Shown: positions 46,515-56,639, counted from the first letter of the stretch. The stretch is 64,000 bases of DNA from CALGYY01 sp963678485 (GCA_963678485.1 OY782882.1:4030001-4094000), one strand, 5' to 3'. Made by a program: numbers and translations. Notes: generated by a model not told the origin, from the letters alone.

Positions 46515-49500
46515 ATGATTGACAGGATCATTCGTTTTTCCCTGAACAATAAGTTGATCATTGGACTCATGATTTTTGGGTTGATAGGGTGGGGTATATA
46601 TTCGCTTACAGAGTTACCGGTTGATGCAGTGCCTGATATCACAAACAATCAGGTTCAGGTGATTTCTATAGCACCTACGCTGGCTGCCAATGAAGTTGAG
46701 CAGTTTATTACAGCACCCATCGAAGTTTCGGTGGTAAATATTCCTGATATAGTTGAATTGCGTTCTATCTCTCGTCTTGGGCTATCGGTGGTAACCATAG
46801 TTTTTGAGGATCATGTGGATATTTACAAAGCCCGGCAACAGATAAGTGAACGCCTTAAAGATGCCGAGGGTCAGATTCCAGAGGGGTTGGCTAGTATTGA
46901 TATGGCGCCGGTCAGTACGGGTTTGAGCGAGATTTATCAATATACACTCAAGGTTGAACCTGGCTACGAATCAAAATATACCCCGCTCGAACTACGTACG
47001 ATTCAGGATTGGATTGTACGTCGCGAAATGCTTGGTACGCCGGGTGTTGCTGATGTAAACAGCTATGGAGGATATGTCAGCCAATATGAAGTGGCCGTGG
47101 ATCCAGTGCGTTTAAAAAGTATGGGTATCACACTCAATGAGGTGTTTGATGCACTGGAAGCGAATAATCAAAATACAGGAAGTGCCTATATTGAGAAAAG
47201 CCGCAATTCCTACTTCATTCGTGGAATTGGTCTCGTGAACACGCTCGACGACATTGGAAAGATTGTCGTGAAAAACCGCGAAGATGGGGGACCCATATTA
47301 ATCAGGGATGTTGCTACACCACAAATCGGAAGTGCTCCACGATATGGAGCCTTGGTGATGGATACCACCGGTGAAGCGGTTGGTGGCGTAGTTATGATGC
47401 TCAAGGGCTCCAACGCCTCTCAGGTGATTGAAGTGGTGAAAGAACGCATGGAGACGATCAAAAAATCGCTGCCAAAAGGAGTGGGTATTGAAGCCTATCT
47501 AGATCGTACCGATCTTGTAGATCGCGCAATTAACACGGTTTCTCGAAACCTGCTTGAAGGAGGACTCATCGTAATTTTTGTACTTGTGTTAATGCTTGGG
47601 AATCTTCGTGCCGGGTTTGTTGTTGCGTCTGTGATCCCACTTTCCATGCTATTTGCGGTTTCTATGATGAATGTCTTTGGTATTTCAGGAAACTTAATGA
47701 GTTTAGGTGCCATCGATTTCGGTTTAATTGTCGATGGTGCGGTAATCATTGTCGAAAGCGTGGTTCATCGCATAACAAAAAGCAAGACACACCATCAGGG
47801 TTTGCTAAAATTGAGCAGGCAACAAATGGATGAAGAAGTGTACGATTCATCACGTCGTATGATGAATTCGGCCACCTTTGGTCAGATGATTATTCTGATT
47901 GTTTATTTACCCATCCTTGCCTTGATTGGCATCGAAGGAAAAATGTTCCGGCCAATGGCACTCACGGTTGGTTTTGCAATCATTGGCGCTATTATATTGT
48001 CGCTAACCTATGTACCTGTCGCATCATCGCTCTTTATCAGCCGTAAGACAAAAAGCCGGCGAAATATTTCCGATGTTATCATGGATTTTTTACAGAAGAT
48101 TTTTACTCCTGTGATTAATTTGGCATTGCGTGCAAAGATTGCAGTTGTAGTGATTTCCCTGTTATTACTTATTTCGAGCCTTTTTGTCTATTCTCGTTTA
48201 GGGGGCGAATTTATTCCAAATCTGGAAGAAGGAGATCTTGCATCATCTGTAATTACGCTACAAGGCGGTTCATTGTCGAATACGATAGAAACGGTGAAAA
48301 AGGCCAACAAGATTTTGATGACCAAATTTCCTGAAGTAAAACATGCAGTCTGTAAAATTGGTTCTGCCGAAATTCCAACTGACCCAACGCCAATGGAGAC
48401 GGGAGATTACATCATCGTTATGAAAGATAAAAGTGAATGGACGAGTGCTTCCTCAAGAGAGGAGATGATGGATAAGATGCAGGAAGAATTGTCGGTCCTA
48501 CCTGGAGTTGTCTTTGAATTACAGCAGCCCATACAGATGCGGTTCAACGAATTAATGACTGGCTCAAAGCAGGATGTTGCCGTTAAAATTTTTGGAGATA
48601 ATCTGGATCTCCTTGCGGAAAAGGGCCGGCAGACTGAAAAGCTGATTCGTGATATTCCCGGAGTGGTAGATATTAATGTAGAAAAGGTAACGGGATCAGG
48701 ACAGATTCAAGTCATTTACAATCGTGATAAAATTGCATTTTATGGACTGAATATCGCCGACATCAACCGTATGTTGAAGACGGCATTTGCCGGAAGCAGT
48801 GCAGGTGTGGTGTACAATGAGGAAAAACGGTTTGATTTGGTTGTCAGGTTTGATAAGCAGTTCAGGCAGGATATTGATTATGTTCGAAATCTCTATATTC
48901 CTCTTGCCTCAGGAAAGCAGGTTCCTCTCTATGAGGTAGCCGATGTAAGCTATCGTACAGGTGTGGCGCAGGTTTCGCGCGAAGACACCAAGCGAAGGAT
49001 TACAGTTGGTTTCAATGTAAGAAATCGTGATGTTGCTTCAGTAGTTGATGAGGTGCGAACAAAACTCGATGCGAAGCTGAATCTTCCTGCAGGTTATTAT
49101 ACCACATATGGCGGACAATTCGAAAACCTTATTGCAGCAAGAGAGCGTCTGATGGTGGCTGTTCCTGTGGCATTGCTACTGATTTTTGTGCTATTGTTTA
49201 TCACATTTAAATCGGTGAAGCAAGCATTGCTAATTTATACGGCAGTTCCCTTTTCCGCTATTGGCGGGATATTCGCCTTATATTTCCGTGGATTGCCTTT
49301 CAGTATTTCAGCTGGTGTAGGCTTCATTGCATTGTTTGGTGTGGCTGTGCTAAATGGCATAGTGCTGATTGCTGAATTCAATCGTCTGGAAAAAGAAGAA
49401 GGAATTGAAGATATATATGAGCGCGTACGCAGAGGTATTAAAATCCGCTTGCGTCCTGTGTTTATTACTGCTCTAGTGGCTTCGTTGGGATTTCTTCCGA

Positions 49501-50879
49501 TGGCTCTATCAATATCAGCAGGAGCTGAAGTTCAGCGTCCATTGGCCACCGTAGTAATTGGAGGATTGATTTCTTCAACGTTTTTAACATTGATTGTACT
49601 TCCAGTGCTGTACATTTTATTTTCGCGCAAGCGTAAGAAAGGTGCAGTTGCGGGAACTATTCCGGCGGCCGTGATTCTAATGCTTGTATTGTTCTTTGCA
49701 CTAAGCATTCCTTCTCAGGCGCAACAACAACTTCCAGCGAAATATACCATGGAGCAGGCAGTAAGCAAAGCCCTGGAAAGCAATGGCGGACTGCAATCTT
49801 CTGTCTTAAAAACAAGGCAAATGAAAGCCTTGCAGGGTGCAGCATGGGACATTGGAAAAACCAATGTTGATCTTACGTATGGACAAAGTAATTCTTTTGA
49901 GCGTGATAATAATTATAGTGTGACTCAGGAAATCGAATTTCCTGCAGTGTATGCTAGTCAGCATCGTTTAGCAAAAGCGGAGACGCGTAGTGCAGAAATG
50001 GAATTAGCTGTTGCTCGCGGCGAGCTTATTCGAGATGTGAAAATTGCCTGGTGTGAGATAGTCTTTCTTCACGCACAAAGCGCGTTACTCGACTTTCAGG
50101 ATAGTATCTATTCGTGGTTTTTGCAGGCGGCTGAATTAAAGGCTGCATCGGGCGAAAGCCCTCCACTGGAAAAGACCGTTGCTGAAACTCGTTTGATGAA
50201 AACCAGGACAGCGAAAGTGCAGGCTGCGGTTGAATTACAAAATGCGCAACGTAATCTGGCTTATCTGCTTAACGAACCCCTTGCTGTTGATGCTACAGAT
50301 TCAATACTTAGTGCGCTGGTACTGCCTGCAATTGCTGATACCTCATCTAAAGATAGTCCGTTGCTCAACTATGCGCAACAACAGTTAATGATACGTCAGG
50401 CAGAGCGCGGTTTGGAGCGATCCAAACTTTGTCCTGGAATATCTGCGGGTTATTTTAATATGAGCAATAAAGATCTTGATGCCAATGGGCGTTTTACGGG
50501 ATTTCAGGTAGGACTTAGCATTCCCGTATTTTTTGGAGCTCAGGCCACTCGCATCAAAGCAGCAGGATTGGGGATAGCGGTTGAAAGGGCGCAGTACGAT
50601 TACTATTCGCAGCGGGTACAGACAGAGGTTTCCATACAGCGAAACGAATGTTTGAATTACCGGTCCACACTGGATTACTATGAAAGCTATGCGTTGAAAC
50701 AGGCGTCGCTTCTCTTGGAACAGGCATCGACTAGTTTTAGCAGTGGCGATATTAGTTACTCAGACTACCTGCGTAATGCCAGTGACGCACTCGATATACA
50801 GGCTGCCTATCTGGAAATGCTTAATGCATATAATGCAGCAGTAATAAAGTATCAATTTCTCACAGGTATTGAAAAATAA
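46515..50879 (+). CDS. czcA: CusA/CzcA heavy-metal RND pump fused to a TolC-like outer-membrane channel
   Basis: 1454-aa fusion. Residues 1-1040 are a complete HME-RND transporter: N-terminal RFSLNNKLIIGLMIFGLIGWG, periplasmic domains, and the heavy-metal signature DFGLIVDGAVIIVE in TM4 (~399-412) with the proton-relay Asp; 12 membrane segments end at LPVLYILFSRKRKKG. Residues ~1045-1066 (AAVILMLVLFFALSIPSQAQ) look like a signal peptide. They lead into a ~385-residue TolC/outer-membrane efflux domain of two coiled-coil halves (YTMEQAVSKALESNGGLQSS ...). Exports divalent or monovalent heavy metals (Co/Zn/Cd or Cu/Ag; not resolvable here). The adaptor follows after 6 bases. Confidence 0.94.
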   Translation: MIDRIIRFSLNNKLIIGLMIFGLIGWGIYSLTELPVDAVPDITNNQVQVISIAPTLAANEVEQFITAPIEVSVVNIPDIVELRSISRLGLSVVTIVFEDHVDIYKARQQISERLKDAEGQIPEGLASIDMAPVSTGLSEIYQYTLKVEPGYESKYTPLELRTIQDWIVRREMLGTPGVADVNSYGGYVSQYEVAVDPVRLKSMGITLNEVFDALEANNQNTGSAYIEKSRNSYFIRGIGLVNTLDDIGKIVVKNREDGGPILIRDVATPQIGSAPRYGALVMDTTGEAVGGVVMMLKGSNASQVIEVVKERMETIKKSLPKGVGIEAYLDRTDLVDRAINTVSRNLLEGGLIVIFVLVLMLGNLRAGFVVASVIPLSMLFAVSMMNVFGISGNLMSLGAIDFGLIVDGAVIIVESVVHRITKSKTHHQGLLKLSRQQMDEEVYDSSRRMMNSATFGQMIILIVYLPILALIGIEGKMFRPMALTVGFAIIGAIILSLTYVPVASSLFISRKTKSRRNISDVIMDFLQKIFTPVINLALRAKIAVVVISLLLLISSLFVYSRLGGEFIPNLEEGDLASSVITLQGGSLSNTIETVKKANKILMTKFPEVKHAVCKIGSAEIPTDPTPMETGDYIIVMKDKSEWTSASSREEMMDKMQEELSVLPGVVFELQQPIQMRFNELMTGSKQDVAVKIFGDNLDLLAEKGRQTEKLIRDIPGVVDINVEKVTGSGQIQVIYNRDKIAFYGLNIADINRMLKTAFAGSSAGVVYNEEKRFDLVVRFDKQFRQDIDYVRNLYIPLASGKQVPLYEVADVSYRTGVAQVSREDTKRRITVGFNVRNRDVASVVDEVRTKLDAKLNLPAGYYTTYGGQFENLIAARERLMVAVPVALLLIFVLLFITFKSVKQALLIYTAVPFSAIGGIFALYFRGLPFSISAGVGFIALFGVAVLNGIVLIAEFNRLEKEEGIEDIYERVRRGIKIRLRPVFITALVASLGFLPMALSISAGAEVQRPLATVVIGGLISSTFLTLIVLPVLYILFSRKRKKGAVAGTIPAAVILMLVLFFALSIPSQAQQQLPAKYTMEQAVSKALESNGGLQSSVLKTRQMKALQGAAWDIGKTNVDLTYGQSNSFERDNNYSVTQEIEFPAVYASQHRLAKAETRSAEMELAVARGELIRDVKIAWCEIVFLHAQSALLDFQDSIYSWFLQAAELKAASGESPPLEKTVAETRLMKTRTAKVQAAVELQNAQRNLAYLLNEPLAVDATDSILSALVLPAIADTSSKDSPLLNYAQQQLMIRQAERGLERSKLCPGISAGYFNMSNKDLDANGRFTGFQVGLSIPVFFGAQATRIKAAGLGIAVERAQYDYYSQRVQTEVSIQRNECLNYRSTLDYYESYALKQASLLLEQASTSFSSGDISYSDYLRNASDALDIQAAYLEMLNAYNAAVIKYQFLTGIEK

Positions 50880-50885
50880 GCAAAA

Positions 50886-52187
50886 ATGAAAGATCTTAAT
50901 AAAATGAATAATTTTAATATTTCTGTTATGAAACATTCAGAAAATGCCAGTATTATCGGGACAGCCAGAGTATATCATCGGAGCAGCTTTTTAGGTCGGT
51001 CAGGAATTACTTTCAGATCGTTGATGTTAGCTCTTGCAATTTCGATGGTCGTTTTTCTAGGTAGTTGCGGACAAGCGGTGGTTGAAGAGGAAGAATCGGC
51101 GCACGAAGTACTTCCTGAAAACATTGTAGAGATGACCAGCGACCAGTATAAGGTTGCAGGCATCGAGCTGGGGAAAGTGGAAGAAAAAGCCATGAGTAAG
51201 CTGATTAAAGCAGCGGGAACCATTACTGTACCGCCGCAAAATCTTGCAACCGTATGTGCCAGCTACGGCGGCTACATTAAGAGCACCTCACTGATGCAGG
51301 GTAGTCCGATTAAAAAAGGACAGGTGTTGGCAATCATTGAGAACCCCGAATTTATTACGATACAGCAGGATTATCTAGAAAGTAAAAGTCAGTTGCAATT
51401 TTTGCAACAGGAGATCGATCGTCAGGAGTCGCTGTATAAAGGGAATGTAAGTTCTGCAAAGACCTATCAGCAGGCACTGGCTGATTACAAAACGATGAAG
51501 AGCAGGGTCAGTGCGTTAGAGCAAAAGCTGTTGCTTATTGGTTTAGATGCATCCAAATTAAAGGAGGATAATATTCGTGCTGCATTGCCAGTATTATCGC
51601 CCATATCAGGCTTTGTAAAATCGGTGAATGTCAATATCGGGAAATATGTAGCGCCAACGGATGTGCTCTTCGAAATCGTTAATAATGCTGGTTTGACCTT
51701 AGAGATAGAAGTATTTGAAAAGGATGCAGGACGCATTATAAACGGTCAGGCAATTCGCTTTTCGGTCTTGAGTTTTCCAGATAAAGAGTTAACAGCTACT
51801 GTCTATCAATCGGGCAAAGCATTGGACCAGGATCAGGCAGTACGCGTATACGCAAGAATTGATAAGGGAGATGTTACGCTGATGCCAGGTATGGCAGTAA
51901 ATGCTTTTATACAAACTGATGAAGCTACCACCACCGCTATTCCGTCTGATGCAGTGGTTTCTTTTGATGACAAATATTTCATCTTTGTGTTTAAAGGAGA
52001 AAGGGTCGAAGGGGAGAAAAAAGTGAACGACTTTGAAGTGGTTGAGGTTCGCAAGGGTATCAGTGAAAACGGATACACTGAAATTATGCTACCTGCTAGT
52101 TTTGATATTAAGAAAGCACAGGTAGTTATAAAAGGTGCGTTTGAAGTACTTTCTAAAATGAAGAATGCGGGAGAAATGGCATGCTAG
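50886..52187 (+). CDS. RND efflux periplasmic adaptor (CusB/CzcB-type, HlyD family)
   Basis: 433-aa membrane-fusion protein linking the RND pump to its outer-membrane channel. After an N-terminal extension, a hydrophobic segment ends in the lipobox LGSC (Cys ~62, SMVVFLGSCGQ), so a lipoprotein anchored to the inner membrane. Then a barrel-sandwich (lipoyl-like) domain (ATVCASYGGYIKSTSLMQGSPI), a coiled-coil hairpin (about 155-220), and the second half of the hybrid motif (LPVLSPISGFVKSVNVNIGK), followed by a beta-barrel domain. The first ~40 residues before the signal sequence are unusual; a later Met may be the true start. Same operon as czcA. Confidence 0.9.
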   Translation: MKDLNKMNNFNISVMKHSENASIIGTARVYHRSSFLGRSGITFRSLMLALAISMVVFLGSCGQAVVEEEESAHEVLPENIVEMTSDQYKVAGIELGKVEEKAMSKLIKAAGTITVPPQNLATVCASYGGYIKSTSLMQGSPIKKGQVLAIIENPEFITIQQDYLESKSQLQFLQQEIDRQESLYKGNVSSAKTYQQALADYKTMKSRVSALEQKLLLIGLDASKLKEDNIRAALPVLSPISGFVKSVNVNIGKYVAPTDVLFEIVNNAGLTLEIEVFEKDAGRIINGQAIRFSVLSFPDKELTATVYQSGKALDQDQAVRVYARIDKGDVTLMPGMAVNAFIQTDEATTTAIPSDAVVSFDDKYFIFVFKGERVEGEKKVNDFEVVEVRKGISENGYTEIMLPASFDIKKAQVVIKGAFEVLSKMKNAGEMAC

Positions 52188-52240
52188 GGAGCATTGCATT
52201 TTGCTAGTAATAGCAAAGATTTCACCGCAACAGAAAACGA

Positions 52241-52278
52241 AAAGGGCTGTCCTTACGGGACAGCCCTTTAACTTAAAT
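52241..52278. terminator. Bidirectional terminator between efflux operon and csp gene
   Basis: Perfect 12-bp stem AAAGGGCTGTCC / GGACAGCCCTTT with 5-base loop TTACG (stem 52241-52269). On the minus strand TTTTCGTTTTC follows the stem, so it ends the csp transcript best; on the plus strand the T run is short (TAACTT). Confidence 0.85.
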
Positions 52279-52295
52279 GTTTTATAAGAGCTAAA

Positions 52296-52487
52296 CTAAA
52301 CTAGTTTAACGTTTACTGCATTTAATCCTTTTTTTCCTTGTTCGAGGTCAAAGGTTACTTCATCATTTTCTTTAATGCTGTCTTTCAAGCCAGAAGAATG
52401 CACGAAGTATTCTTTTTCTGAATTAGCGTCTTTAATGAATCCGAAACCTTTCGAATCATTGAAGAATTTTACGGTACCCTTGTTCAT
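52296..52487 (-). CDS. csp: Cold-shock protein (CspA family)
   Basis: 63-aa single cold-shock domain: MNKGTVKFFNDSKGFGFI with RNP1 (KGFGFI), and RNP2-like EYFVHSSGL. Binds single-stranded RNA/DNA and acts as an RNA chaperone in the cytoplasm. Length typical for Bacteroidota Csp proteins. Monocistronic, with a promoter-like TAATTTTG upstream and a strong terminator at 52241-52269. Confidence 0.96.
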   Translation of the reverse strand: MNKGTVKFFNDSKGFGFIKDANSEKEYFVHSSGLKDSIKENDEVTFDLEQGKKGLNAVNVKLV

Positions 52488-52880
52488 TTTGATATTGTGA
52501 ATTAAAATTATGGCGCAAGATACACAAAATTATTGAAATAACACATATTTTTTTATTTTAATGCTATTGATATATATCACGCAACGATTTTTGAAGGATA
52601 ATAAAATGTGGATGAGAGTGGGCGTGAGAGTGAGTGTGAGAGTGAGTCAGGAGGGCGGGAGTGGAGAGGTAGACCGTTTTTAAGGATATTGACCAATACT
52701 GCAAATATGTGGAAATATTGGATAAGTCCCGTGAAGAGCCTTATTAAGGAATTTTGCTAATTTGATATTTGTAATTTTATCAAGCCTCTTTAACCCCGCT
52801 GGACCAATCCTCTAAAACTCAACTTTTCAAGGTTTTATCACTAATTTACTAATTAACTATTTAACTAGTTTACCAATTAA
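52488..52880. other. Intergenic region with purine-rich GAGTG repeat tract
   Basis: About 390 bases. Bases 52611-52671 are a purine-rich, imperfect microsatellite of GAGTG/GTGAGA units. Bases 52839-52896 contain short imperfect repeats of AATTAACTA/TTAACTA type. No gene seen. Confidence 0.5.
52525..52532 (-). promoter_or_regulatory. Candidate -7 element of csp
   Basis: TAATTTTG on the minus strand, 38 bases before the ATG. No clear TTG at the expected distance. Confidence 0.4.
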
Positions 52881-54455
52881 CTACTTAGCTATCCTCTTAA
52901 ACAACTCAAGCTTCTTTGATGACGAGCTAAAGATTAAGGTGAATTCCTTATTGAGTAGGGTTGCGGTTTGTTGCTTGCAGCTATCTGCCGGGTCGTCTGA
53001 ATAATACCAGCGACTGATATAATCGATACTATGTCCTGTCTGTTGCTCGTATTTTTCTATTGAAATGCAGGGATCAGGATTGCCGAAATCACCTATAAGT
53101 TCATAAGGGTTTTGATTCTTTTTCCATTGTAGAGGAAAGTGCGGTTTTGTAGCCTCGTAATTATCGAGTACAATGAAGAACTTCTGAGAAGCCAAATAAT
53201 TTGAGAAGTTGCTGTGAAGCCAATTTCCTGAATAGTTTAATGGAAGGACTGTTTTTCCCGCTTCAATCATTGGTTCGGCCTGCATCAATTCTTCGACATC
53301 TGCACTAAGAACTTTAACTGTTTTATAATGGTAATTGACTAGTAGTACTGAGGGTATTAGTAATGCCAAAACAGGAACGATTATGATTTTCGATGGTATT
53401 TGTTGTGCAGCAATCCAGAGAATCAGCAATAAGAAAAAATATAGTGATAACCTGATAGAGATAAAACCTCCGGAGATCATCCAGTCAGGAAGGGTGAAAT
53501 ACATCAATAGCACTATCATTGCTGAGATTAACAAATGAGTACTCGAAGGCAGCCGTTTTGTTTTGAACCATTCACGGAACAGCAGGAACAGGCTGATAGC
53601 AATCATAATCAGGATAGCCCAGAATACAATGCTTATGTAATTTTTTTCAGCTTCGTAATTGATTGTAATCAGCGGCTGCATCTCGCTAAGACCTTTAACA
53701 AGGTTTGCCATCGGAAGATAAACCGATTTTTCTGCTCCATAGTTTTTTATTGCAAAGACCATTGTCAGTGCCAGTCCGGGAAGGCAGGCAATCAATAGCA
53801 TTAGTAATTTGCGCAGCGTGACAATTAACTTCTTTTGCAATATCAATTGTTGAATCTCAAAAACCAGCAGTATCAGACCAAATAGTAGAAAATTGAAAAG
53901 ATGTGAAAAATATAATAGCGTGGATAGTAGCAAAAGGCTAATGACTTTCTTTATATTAATTGTATCGTGGTTTTTTATCCAGTATCCAAGAGCGAAGAGC
54001 AATATGGGTAAGCCAATACAAAAGTTGTAGAAGCCAATACATAATGGAAAAGAATATATGAAAGGGAAGATTAAATAAACAGAAATTGGGGTTTCGTTCT
54101 TTCCCTTTTGTAGGTTTTTCACCAAATACCGGAACGACAATGGTAATAACACCACATACACAATCAGCAAGGATTTTTCAACCATCCATGAGGGCAGGAA
54201 CGTTCCCATCAGCACATCCCAAAGATGGTTAATCCAATTGGAAGACCAGCCCGAATTAATATCAAAAAATGAATTTAGTGAGCTCTGATCATTCAGCCAT
54301 AAGTGGCGCAATAAATTGGCATTGTATAGATGCGCTGGTCCATCAACAGTAGGAAAGTATTTGATGAAAAGGAGTGGTATCAGGAATACTAAAATCAATA
54401 CATAAAAAAAATACTTCTCATATGATTGGTAGAATCGCGTTTTGATAAAATCCAT
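52881..54455 (-). CDS. Multi-pass membrane protein, possibly GT-C glycosyltransferase-like
   Basis: 524-aa integral membrane protein with about 10 predicted membrane helices. The first helix (YFFYVLILVFLIPLLFI) is followed by a loop FPTVDGPAHLYNA, reminiscent of the acidic first-loop motif of GT-C glycosyltransferases (dolichyl/undecaprenyl-phosphate sugar dependent). The C-terminal ~130 residues form a soluble domain, also as in that fold. The family is not certain. ATG at 54455 (MDFIKTRFYQ) preferred over 54527, whose first 24 residues are polar and lie upstream in AT-rich DNA. Stands alone, convergent to the csp side. Confidence 0.65.
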   Translation of the reverse strand: MDFIKTRFYQSYEKYFFYVLILVFLIPLLFIKYFPTVDGPAHLYNANLLRHLWLNDQSSLNSFFDINSGWSSNWINHLWDVLMGTFLPSWMVEKSLLIVYVVLLPLSFRYLVKNLQKGKNETPISVYLIFPFIYSFPLCIGFYNFCIGLPILLFALGYWIKNHDTINIKKVISLLLLSTLLYFSHLFNFLLFGLILLVFEIQQLILQKKLIVTLRKLLMLLIACLPGLALTMVFAIKNYGAEKSVYLPMANLVKGLSEMQPLITINYEAEKNYISIVFWAILIMIAISLFLLFREWFKTKRLPSSTHLLISAMIVLLMYFTLPDWMISGGFISIRLSLYFFLLLILWIAAQQIPSKIIIVPVLALLIPSVLLVNYHYKTVKVLSADVEELMQAEPMIEAGKTVLPLNYSGNWLHSNFSNYLASQKFFIVLDNYEATKPHFPLQWKKNQNPYELIGDFGNPDPCISIEKYEQQTGHSIDYISRWYYSDDPADSCKQQTATLLNKEFTLIFSSSSKKLELFKRIAK

Positions 54456-54814
54456 TTGGCGAAAAATGTTTGTTAGTGTTGGTAGAAAACTATTGTTTGA
54501 GGATATAATATATTTATTTCGAAACACTATAAAAACTTCAATGTCAAAGGTAAATAAATTCCGTAAAGAGGGATATGGGGGAATATTTTTCTTGATTGCC
54601 CATTGCTTCTCCTAGGTAATCAAATCATTTGGAAAAATATTTCATCTTATGCAGCCTTGACCATCATTTAAATGTCTAGTGCCTGAAAGATTTAATAGTG
54701 GCGTTAATTGATTCTCCTCAGAATTTCTTTGATTCACCTATTAATTTTTCGTCATCGTTAATTTTTACTCATATTTGTTTACTTAAGCTCGATACCTCAC
54801 TTAAATTATAATCA
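54456..54814. other. Intergenic region between divergent genes
   Basis: About 360 AT-rich bases. Near-consensus CATATTTG close to 54772 might be the -7 element of the gene at 54815. No repeat or RNA recognised. Confidence 0.4.
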
Positions 54815-56557
54815 ATGAAACCTTCAAAATTATTTGTGATCGTGGCCGTGCTATGCACAAGTTTATTTGTGACCAAATTACAAGCACAGCAATGGGGTTA
54901 TTACACCTTATATGCTACAAAGAATGGGACACAAGCATTCTTATGTGATACTAATGGGACAACAGAGCATACATGGACATTCCTCTCTTCTAAAAAGTCG
55001 GCCTATTCAGCTTACCTCGTGCCAGGTGATACCTTGGTGCGCACCTATAGTTATACAGCGGCTGGTGGTATGAGTGGCGGTGGTGTGACTGGGGCTGTGC
55101 AGAAAGTTACCTGGGACGGAACGGTTGTTTGGGATTTTCAATATAACTCTTCGACGTATACATTACATCATGACATTTGTCCATTAGCTAATGGCAATGT
55201 GTTGATGATTGCTTATGAATTAAAGAGTGCAGCTGAAGCTACCCAGGCTGGTGCTTCAAGTAGTGTATCCATAAAGGCAGAGAAGATAATTGAGGTAAAG
55301 CCAACAGGCGCAACCACAGGAACCATTGTTTGGGAGTGGCATCTATGGGATCATCTGTGTCAGAATTACAGTGCAGGTGTAGATAATTATGTGACATCCA
55401 TTATTGATAATCCACAATTGTTGAATATTAATTATTTGAATGCATCAAACCCCGATCAGTCGGATCGTTGGCATATGAACGGTATTGATTACAACCCGGC
55501 ACTTGACCAGATTGTAGTCAGCATGCATTTTATGAATTCAGTTTTTATAATTGATCATAGTACAACCACCGCTGAAGCAGCGGGCCATACTGGCGGCAAT
55601 TCGGGCAAGGGTGGTGATTTTCTTTATCGTTGGGGTAATCCTGCTTCGTATGGAGCAAGTGGGACGGCCGATTTTAATGTTGTTCACGATGCGCATTGGG
55701 TGCCCTCTGATAATCCTAATTATCCAAGTTATTTGGCCGCATACAATAACAAAGGGGGTACTTCCGGAAAGACCGCAATTGATGTCTGGAATCCACCATA
55801 TGATGGCAACAATTACTCCTATACTGCAGGAACGGCCTATGCACCTGCAACCTATGCATATCGCTACAATTCTTCTTTCTCAGCAAGTAACGAGGGTAAC
55901 TCACAGCAATTACCTAATGGAAATATGTTGGTAAATAATCCTTTTGGATCTGTGTATGAAATCAATTCTGCAGGGACTGTGCTCTGGAGCAAATCAACCA
56001 ATTCGTCGCACGCTTACCGATATTCAACTTGTTATGTGAGAGGACCCGTTGCATCGGCAACTGCTTCAGAAACAGCCATTACTGCAGGAACTCCGATAAC
56101 ACTGAATGCAACCGGATTTTCTGTAACTGAAACCAGTCCGACCTATACTTATGAGTGGTCATCCAATTCTTCGGCATTTACATCAACATTGCAGAGTCCT
56201 ACAGATTCCCCCACTTCTACAACAACTTACACGGTCACCATTACCGATCCAGCGATTGGATGTTCTGCGACTGCAACCGTACAGGTGAATGTGGGATTGG
56301 GTATGGGTGACGCGCAAAGCAATGAATTGCTGATGGTGTCGCCTAATCCAACTACGGGCATAGTTAGCCTCTCTGGAAGTATTGTAAAGGATCAGTCATT
56401 TGAAGTCATGGTTTATAATTCTGTTGGTCAGCTTGTGCTGAAAAACGCTAATGTCCAGACAATCGACTTATCGACCATGACTCCGGGTATCTATTCGTTG
56501 CTTGTTACCACTGAGACATCAGGTGTTTATGCACGAAAAATATACCTTTCAAGATAA
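54815..56557 (+). CDS. Secreted arylsulfotransferase (ASST)-like protein with PKD-like domain and T9SS type A tail
   Basis: 580-aa exported paralogue of the gene at 44412. Signal peptide (MKPSKLFVIVAVLCTSLF...LQAQ). Propeller with His-containing motifs: LHHDICPLANGNVLM, DRWHMNGIDYNP, FNVVHDAHWVPSD and SQQLPNGNMLVNN. Residues ~405-490 form a PKD/Ig-like module (YTYEWSSNSSAF ... TTTYTVTITDP). T9SS type A tail: MVSPNPTTGIVSLSG ... GIYSLLVTTE, ending ARKIYLSR. Substrate unknown, and catalytic competence cannot be judged from sequence alone. Followed by tRNA-Pro. Confidence 0.82.
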   Translation: MKPSKLFVIVAVLCTSLFVTKLQAQQWGYYTLYATKNGTQAFLCDTNGTTEHTWTFLSSKKSAYSAYLVPGDTLVRTYSYTAAGGMSGGGVTGAVQKVTWDGTVVWDFQYNSSTYTLHHDICPLANGNVLMIAYELKSAAEATQAGASSSVSIKAEKIIEVKPTGATTGTIVWEWHLWDHLCQNYSAGVDNYVTSIIDNPQLLNINYLNASNPDQSDRWHMNGIDYNPALDQIVVSMHFMNSVFIIDHSTTTAEAAGHTGGNSGKGGDFLYRWGNPASYGASGTADFNVVHDAHWVPSDNPNYPSYLAAYNNKGGTSGKTAIDVWNPPYDGNNYSYTAGTAYAPATYAYRYNSSFSASNEGNSQQLPNGNMLVNNPFGSVYEINSAGTVLWSKSTNSSHAYRYSTCYVRGPVASATASETAITAGTPITLNATGFSVTETSPTYTYEWSSNSSAFTSTLQSPTDSPTSTTTYTVTITDPAIGCSATATVQVNVGLGMGDAQSNELLMVSPNPTTGIVSLSGSIVKDQSFEVMVYNSVGQLVLKNANVQTIDLSTMTPGIYSLLVTTETSGVYARKIYLSR

Positions 56558-56639
56558 TTCCACTGTGCTTTAAGTAAGGATGTTGCAGAAATGTTTTTCA
56601 ATATTTTTTAATTTTTGGAAAATCATTTCTGTAATATCC

